Positions 58,130 to 64,000 of a stretch of DNA of 64,000 nucleotides are shown one piece after another. The translations under genes were made by a program, and so were the position numbers. The number at the start of each line of letters is the position of its first letter. The first letter of the stretch is position 1. The notes under the pieces are model-generated. The model saw only the letters and a list, made by a program, of their open reading frames with translations. It was not told the origin of the DNA and did not search any database. The DNA is from Alligator mississippiensis (lineage: Eukaryota; Chordata; Crocodylia; Alligatoridae). The stretch lies in assembly GCF_030867095.1 (NCBI RefSeq), contig NC_081824.1:114584162-114648161 (forward strand), given 5' to 3'.

Positions 58130-60169
58130 TTACATAACCTATTTTTGCTCCAGCAGAATTTTACAGACTGAACTATTGTGGGTAGTTTGAGTGAGCCTCC
58201 AAAATTTTGAATGCTGATTTGACTAGACTCCAGTTCCTTATCATTACTACAAAACAAGAAAAACAAAGCAATAGCGACTGATGAAAATGCTCCTTTTTTG
58301 CAGACTTCACTAGGTTTAGACCTCCAGGGTAAGATCTTGCATTCCAACTTTCATCCCCAACTGAATATTTCTACCCAATTTGATTCTCTGAAAGAGATGG
58401 ATTTAAATGGAAAATGCTGACAGACCCTGGACTCTTGTTATTGCCACAATAACAATAATAACAACAATAATTTCCTTAATACTTTTCCATGAATGTTTGA
58501 AAGCAGTAGTTTTTCCTTTGGTCTAAAGATCAAAAACAAGAGCAATTTTACTTTTCTAAACTTGGACAACATTTGTGTTTCCACAATTTCTGTGGGAACG
58601 CAATCCACCCTTTCCCAATTTTATTAAAAACCACCTTCTTGGCTACAGTAGCTGCCACTTTCATTATGTCTCATGTATCTTGTTTTAGGAAGCAAGAGTC
58701 TGCCTATTTCATTTTAGGGATCAGGACTCTGTTATTGTGAGGAATACACTTCAGAACTGCGTTTTTCCTTTGAGAATGCTTCAAGTTGTTTTCTTTCTCA
58801 ACTTGGAAAGTCTAAGTGTTTCCAAATAATTAAATTAGTGTCCAATGGTAGCAATGTTTTTGTTGATATCAGTGTTGTGTGCTGTCCCAAAACAATATTG
58901 ATGTATGGATGATTCAGTTGTGTTCTGAAAAACATTATGGCATCTGGAAAAGGTTATTTGGAAAAGGCATGTGGTGAATTTTGGCTGCTGTTTAGTTCTT
59001 TATCTTCTGTGGGACATGTCTCCTGAGTTTTTACTGGGATGGGAATGCCTCAAATATGTATTTGGAAGCAAAGCTGCAGGAAAACACTCATTATTAGGAG
59101 AATATAAAGTATGTTAGCGACAAGGGGCCAAAAAAACACCATTGTAAATGCCTGAGAGAGCATGAAAATATAAGGTAAATGTTCCATTTTAAACCATATA
59201 TCTATATGTTAGTGGAAAGCAATTTGTTCATGAAGCAATTCATGTTATTTTAAAGATGCATTGATGAAAAACCTTTAACTGACTAATGAAATCTAATACA
59301 CCACTCAAAACTTAGGACTCTGCTTTCCAACTGAGGGAACTAGACTTTCCCTGAATAAAAGGAGCATGAATAGTACTTACACTTGCCTTGGTTCTGCTTA
59401 GTAGTTTGCTAAAAAGGACTGACCAATGTACTTAAGTGCCTGTCTTCCCAAATGGGAGTAGGCAGGCCCTCAGGAATGGTCTTATTTACACGGAAACTCC
59501 TGTTTTACGTAATGGGAAGTGTCTGTTTTGAGGTTGGTGCAAGTTCTTTCCTTACCGCTTACTGATGTTTGGAAGGTGCTGTCTCATTTGCATGATGCCT
59601 AGACTGGCGTTTGCCTGTCTGACTCCAGCATTCGCCTGTGACACTCAAGGAGGGAATTGCTGCAAGTAGAATAAGAGTGACCATATAGAAGTGTTATTAG
59701 TAATGTTTCCTTGCCTTGTCTTTACAGTATGCATGTTCCTGGTGGTATATACCTGAAAAGAGATGGCCACATTCCTTGTGCGTGAGACAGGAGGAAGGTT
59801 TTATAAGTGTGTGTATGATGCCAAGGCAAACAGAATGTTTTGTGTGCTACTTTGCCAGCCGGAGGGGGCTAGAGCTGTTTTGGGGGCATTTCAAATTTCT
59901 TCAGTTCCAATTTTTTTTGAAAGAGTGAATTTACAGTCTGTGAAAGATGCTGAATGAACAGTCCTGGCTGAATGCCTCTCTTTATTCACTGTTGCCCTGC
60001 ACCTCCTGCAGGAACTCACATCAGTGGGAACTGGGTATAAACATGTTATCATTAGGTATGTACGGAGTTACATTTATATCTACCTAACCAGAGTTAGGTC
60101 AATCTAACTGTCCAATTGTGCAGGTGTTCAGAGAGCTTAATCCACCTAAAAATGGTGCATTCGATCTAA
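58130..60169. other. Unique non-coding DNA
   Basis: AT-rich and without a repeat signature. A frame at 59716-59957 (about 65-70 codons) has no recognisable domain. Confidence 0.55.
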
Positions 60170-60197
60170 GTTAGTGCACCTCAGGAGGTGCACTAAC
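60170..60197. repeat. Perfect 13-bp-arm palindrome
   Basis: gttagtgcacctc at 60170-60182 is exactly complementary to 60185-60197, separated by AG. It borders the next MITE. Confidence 0.9.
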
Positions 60198-60199
60198 TG

Positions 60200-60455
60200 G
60201 GTTCATCTACATGAGACGCTAAATGCAAAGTAGCATAATTCTACTGCATATTAGCGTGTCACGGCAAATGCTATGCTACTGTGCTAATGCACAGTAGAAT
60301 TAGTCTACTGCACATTAGTGTCACTTAAAAGGTGTGTGCTGGTGCTACTGCTCAGTAGCACTGGTTACTGCACGTTTAGTTAGTACCTGTTATTACAGGT
60401 ACTAAACTTAATGCGCAGTAACCATGATGCATTAATGCATGTGTAGATGTGATCA
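60200..60455. mobile_element. Palindromic MITE, relative of 8586-8841 and 40512-40788
   Basis: Starts gttcatctacatgagacg and ends tgcatgtgtagatgtgatc. The interior is built of 'ctactgcacattag' and its inverse, including gtacctgttattacaggtac. Confidence 0.7.
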
Positions 60456-60508
60456 CTGAGATCAAGATCAGATTAACTTGACCTCAGAAAGGGTTAACCT
60501 GATCTTTT

Positions 60509-61557
60509 TGTGACGGCCTAGCTGGCAGTGACCTAGCCCAGGGGTTTTGAAGGGGTAGAAGATGATTGGAGGACTTGGGATTCCCTTTTCTCACCAATCA
60601 GGCCCCAGAGATTCACCCTTCATGTCCCCTGATTGGCCCCTTGGGTCACCTGGAGGGGGATAAAAGGGGCAGCATGGCTGACTCAGGGGAGAGACTAGCG
60701 AGGGAGTATGAGGAAAGAGCTTCAAAGAGCTGGCAAGAGCTGAGCCAGCGGGGCAGAAGCAGTTGCCCCAGAAGAGCCTGAAGAAGCAGGACCTGCAGGC
60801 AGCAGTTGGACCCTCAGCAGCATGGTGTGTGGCTGGCAGGAGAGGCTTCCTGCTGGGCTCCAGGATCCCCTACGAGAGGTTGTGGCCAGCAGGAGGATCT
60901 GAGCAGTGACCTGAGGGGTTCTCAGCTTGGCTTCCAGCTCCTCCAATCAGAGACCAGGTAGCTTGACATGAGGCTGGGGCTCCAGGAAGGTCAAGACCCC
61001 TAGCAGCTTGAAGCAATACCAGCACTGGTGGCCGTGTGGCAGTGTTCCTGCTTACCATGTGAAAGATCTGAGTTCAAGTCCCAGGTTTGGTGATTTGTGG
61101 TGTGTGAGCTAACAAGGAAAAATTCCTCTTACAGTAGAAATGAGCTGTTGTGTTTTCCACCTGCCTACCCCTCCAGGTACCTAGGCCCTATATTTCTTTG
61201 TCCTTTGACATTCTGTATTTAGTGCCTTTTTATATTTTGCCAACCAGTATTGTTTGCTCTGCTGTTTGTGTTTTATATTTTGTTAACCCTGCCTTTGGTC
61301 AATGACTGTAAGTGTCTAACCTTTGTTGAATCCTGCCCCCTTGGGGCACTGTAGTGTCCACTATACCCCCTGATTATGCCTGTTATGTTCCCAGTATTGT
61401 TCCCTCATTAAAAGGTATATGGTTAAGTCCCCTGTGGTGGTCTGGCTCTGCTCTATAGGGGGAGGAGAGTCCCTACACCTCCCACAGCACTTTTGCACCT
61501 GTTTTGATCCCTTCAATTGTAGAGGGGGGTACCTCTTGGAGTACCGCCTGGGTTACA
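60509..61557 (+). mobile_element. Possible solo LTR of an endogenous retrovirus-like element
   Basis: Begins TGTGAC and may end at ggttaca (61557). Contains two CCAAT-type boxes (accaatcagg 60592; tgattggccc 60629), a gataaaagg TATA-like box at 60659-60667, and late attaaa signals near 61406. The first eight bases resemble the start of 10012. No internal viral genes and no clear target duplication, so the assignment is tentative. Confidence 0.4.
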
Positions 61558-63017
61558 TTTTGAATACCTGTACATGTTCACAGACCAGCCCTGAGGCTGG
61601 GAAAGCCCAGCCACCTACCCCAGCTTGCAGCTGTGCTATTCTCACTTCCTCTCCTCCCCTTGACACTGCGTAGGCTATGTTCTGCCCCTTGATTTAGCCC
61701 CCTTGCAGGCACACCAACCCCTACTTAACCCCACAGACCCACCAGCTCCACTGGATCCTGTCAACTATCCCCCTCCTCTCCCACGTGGACCTGCTAGCTT
61801 TCTCCGATCCCAGCCACCCCCGTACCTGCCACTCCTGATCTACCTGTATGTGACTTAAAGCCAGCCATATGAACAAAAACTAAGTGCAGCAAACAGCTGT
61901 ACTTACTCTTTCTATCATTATAGTTACATTCTGCATTTATTTGTTGAACTGGTAGAAGACTCAGATCCAAAATGGAACTAAAACATGGCAATGTTGACCA
62001 GTCATGTGCCTAAAGTGTAGGTGCCCGGTTCCAAGTATGGAATCCATAAAGACAAGTAAAAATGTAAGTTTGCTTGTTTTTAAATGGAGAGATGGAGGGG
62101 ATGCCTACACCATGTTCCTAGCACCCTCATAGAAAAACATAGCTGAGTAGATACTACAGCCATCCACTCCGTCTCCTATTCATGTGCCTCAGGCCAAGTA
62201 ATGCAGTAGAAAAGCTGCTCTGGGATGTCCCCCAGAACTATTCTCAAGTATGCTGAAGGGAAGGTCTTGGGAGACGTGAAGAGTGGCAAAGAATTGGCAG
62301 GTCTTGGGAGATGTGAAGAGTGGCAAACTGTGGCTATGTGCACTTCCTTGTGCTCCCCATCCTGTTATAGCCCTCGCCTGTATATTGGGAAGTAGATTAA
62401 GAAAAAGCCATTTCAGCAGTTTTATAACCAGACAGTCCCCAGCCACTCTTAGGCTGCACGTGCTTCCCTGCACAGTCTGGGGCTGCTGGGAACTGTCCTG
62501 GTCAGGGGCAGGTTCCAGCCTGCTCCCGGCTGGGTGGGGAAATGTCTCTATGTTGGGAGCCCTGTGTTTACAATTGTGATTGCGGAGTGGGGTCTGGGAA
62601 GCTTGTTCCCCCTCCGGCTCTGTGCTTGCTGTTTCTCTCCCAGCTCAGTGCTCATGGCACTGGGTGGGGAACAAATGCCCCCCTCCATCCTGTTTCCCCA
62701 CAGCTCCACTCAAGATCTTCTCCTGGTCAGGGAAAGATCTGCATATTTCCCAGCCTGAGCCCCACAGAAGACCCTGATCTCCAGGCTTGAGCTCTACGGT
62801 CACAGGCCTCAGACTGGGAGACCCTTATCTCCCAGCAGTGGCTCCGTGACCACGGGGCTGCTACTGGGAGATAAGCATCTCTTAGCCCCCGACTTCCCAA
62901 TCACGATGGCAGAGCCGGGGCTGGGAGATAAGGATCTGCTCTGTGATCTGGGAGCAGGGGGATTGGCGCTCCTTGCTGCTGGGACGGGGAGTTATAGTCC
63001 CTGTCCAGGCTCCTGTG
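61558..63017. other. Non-coding DNA with small tandem repeats
   Basis: A two-copy duplication at 62261-62328 (ggtcttgggaga-gtgaagag). Three diverged units sharing ctgggagataaggatct-like ends at 62813-62940. No gene. Confidence 0.55.
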
Positions 63018-64000
63018 GATTCATAGATTCATAGATGTTAGGGTCGGAAGGGATCTCAACAGATCATCGAGTCCGACCCCCTGCATAGGCAGGAAAGAGT
63101 GCTGGGTCTAGATGACCCCAGCTAGATACTCGTCTAACCTCCTCTTGAAGACCCCCAGGGTAGGGGAGAGCTCCACCTCCCTTGGAAGCCCGTTCCAGAC
63201 CTTGGCCACTCGAACTGTGAAGAAGTTCTTCCTAATGTCCAATCTAAATCTGCTCTCTGCTAGCTTGTGGCCATTGATTCTTGTAACCCCCGGGGGCGCC
63301 TTCATGAATAAATACTCACCAATTCCCTTCTGTGCCCCCGTGATGAACTTATAGGCAGCCACAAGGTCGCCTCTCAACCTTCTCTTGCGGAGGCTGAAAA
63401 GGTCCAGTTTCTCTAGTCTCTCCTCGTAGGGCTTGGTCTGCAGGCCCTTAAGCATACGAGTGGCCCTTCTCTGGACCCTCTCCAGGTTATCCGCATCCCT
63501 CTTGAATTGCTGCGCCCAGAATTGCATGCAGTACTCCAACTGCGGTCTGACCAGCGCCCGATAGAGGGGAAGTATCACCTCCTTGGACGTATTCATCATG
63601 CATCTGCTGATGCACGATAAAGTGCCATTAGCTTTTCTGATGGCTTCGTCACACTGCTGGCTCATGTTCATCTTGGAATCCACTAGGACTCCAAGATCCC
63701 TTTCCACCTCTGTGCCACCCAGCAGGTCATTCCCTAGGCTGTAGGTGTGTTGGACATTTTTCCTCCCTAGGTGCAGCACTTTGCATTTCTCCTTGTTGAA
63801 CTGCATCCTGTTGTTTTCTGCCCACTTGTCCAACCTATCCAGGTCTGCCTGCAGCTGTTCCCTGCCCTCCGGCGTGTCCACTTCTCCCCATAGCTTTGTG
63901 TCATCTGCAAACTTGGACAGAGTACATTTCGCTCCCTCGTCCAAGTCACTGATGAATACATTAAAGAGTATCGGTCCAAGGACTGAGCCCTGCGGGACCC
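63018..64000 (-). mobile_element. Young CR1 LINE, continues past the window
   Basis: The tail (attcatagattcatagatgt) is at 63018. The minus-strand frame is open from the window edge to 63108 and reads FADDTKLWGEVDTPEG (intact catalytic pair), LVRPQLEYCMQFWAQQF, RLRGDLVAAYKFITG and RLDIRKNFFTVRVAKVWNGL. It is very similar to the copy at 3203-4430. The upstream part, including any endonuclease, lies outside the window. Confidence 0.93.

Overview
This window is vertebrate nuclear DNA, most likely from a crocodilian or a close archosaur relative. There are no dense ORFs or operons. One multi-exon vertebrate gene is present, and most of the rest is low-coding DNA full of CR1 LINEs, TIR-bounded DNA transposons (several ending in a 'ctacatgtg'-type sequence, like the MITEs reported from crocodilians), hAT-type repeats and old MIR/CORE-SINE relics. 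The species call is an inference from this repeat mix and from reptile-like CR1 copies that look young.

The only convincing protein-coding gene is CCN2 (connective tissue growth factor, CTGF) on the minus strand. It has five coding exons between 31653 (ATG) and 29331 (stop). All splice sites are GT-AG and the joined frame is open for 341 codons. Exons match protein modules one to one: signal peptide, IGFBP, VWC, TSP1, and CTCK cystine knot. The first two exons and the promoter lie in a CpG-rich island. The promoter keeps a TATA-like box, an inverted CCAAT box, three TEAD (CATTCC) sites and the mammalian SMAD/BCE-1 block. A poly(A) signal lies about 1.0 kb after the stop.

Layout. 1-3040: unique AT-rich DNA with a hAT-type MITE. 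3045-5141: a CR1 nested inside another CR1, followed by a MITE. 5142-14120: mostly non-coding, with MITEs, a GC-rich hAT-like block and an LTR-like block. 14139-16215: old CR1 pieces, one joined to an intron-containing tRNA-Ile(UAU) relic. 18282-18899: a Tc1/mariner remnant with 120-bp inverted ends. 19425-21870: a 2-kb CR1 inserted in a non-autonomous DNA transposon here called R1. 28285-31900: CCN2. 32047-33490: a tandem array of ~190-bp CR1-tail-like units just upstream of the CCN2 promoter. 33500-44500: mostly unique DNA. 44537-45188: a tRNA-Leu(UAA)/CR1 chimera. 46880-49060: R1 carrying a CR1. 50205-50690: a third R1 copy, inverted, next to a telomere-like (TTAGGG)n tract. 51405-58129: MITEs, a 2.4-kb GC-rich insertion and a hAT element with an 8-bp target duplication. 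60170-61557: a MITE and an LTR-like block. 63018-64000: a young CR1 running off the window.

I found no new multi-gene system. The most unusual items are the two tRNA-CR1 chimeras, the CR1-tail tandem array with inverted partner units in CCN2 intron 2, and R1 copies hit independently by CR1 near the same end.
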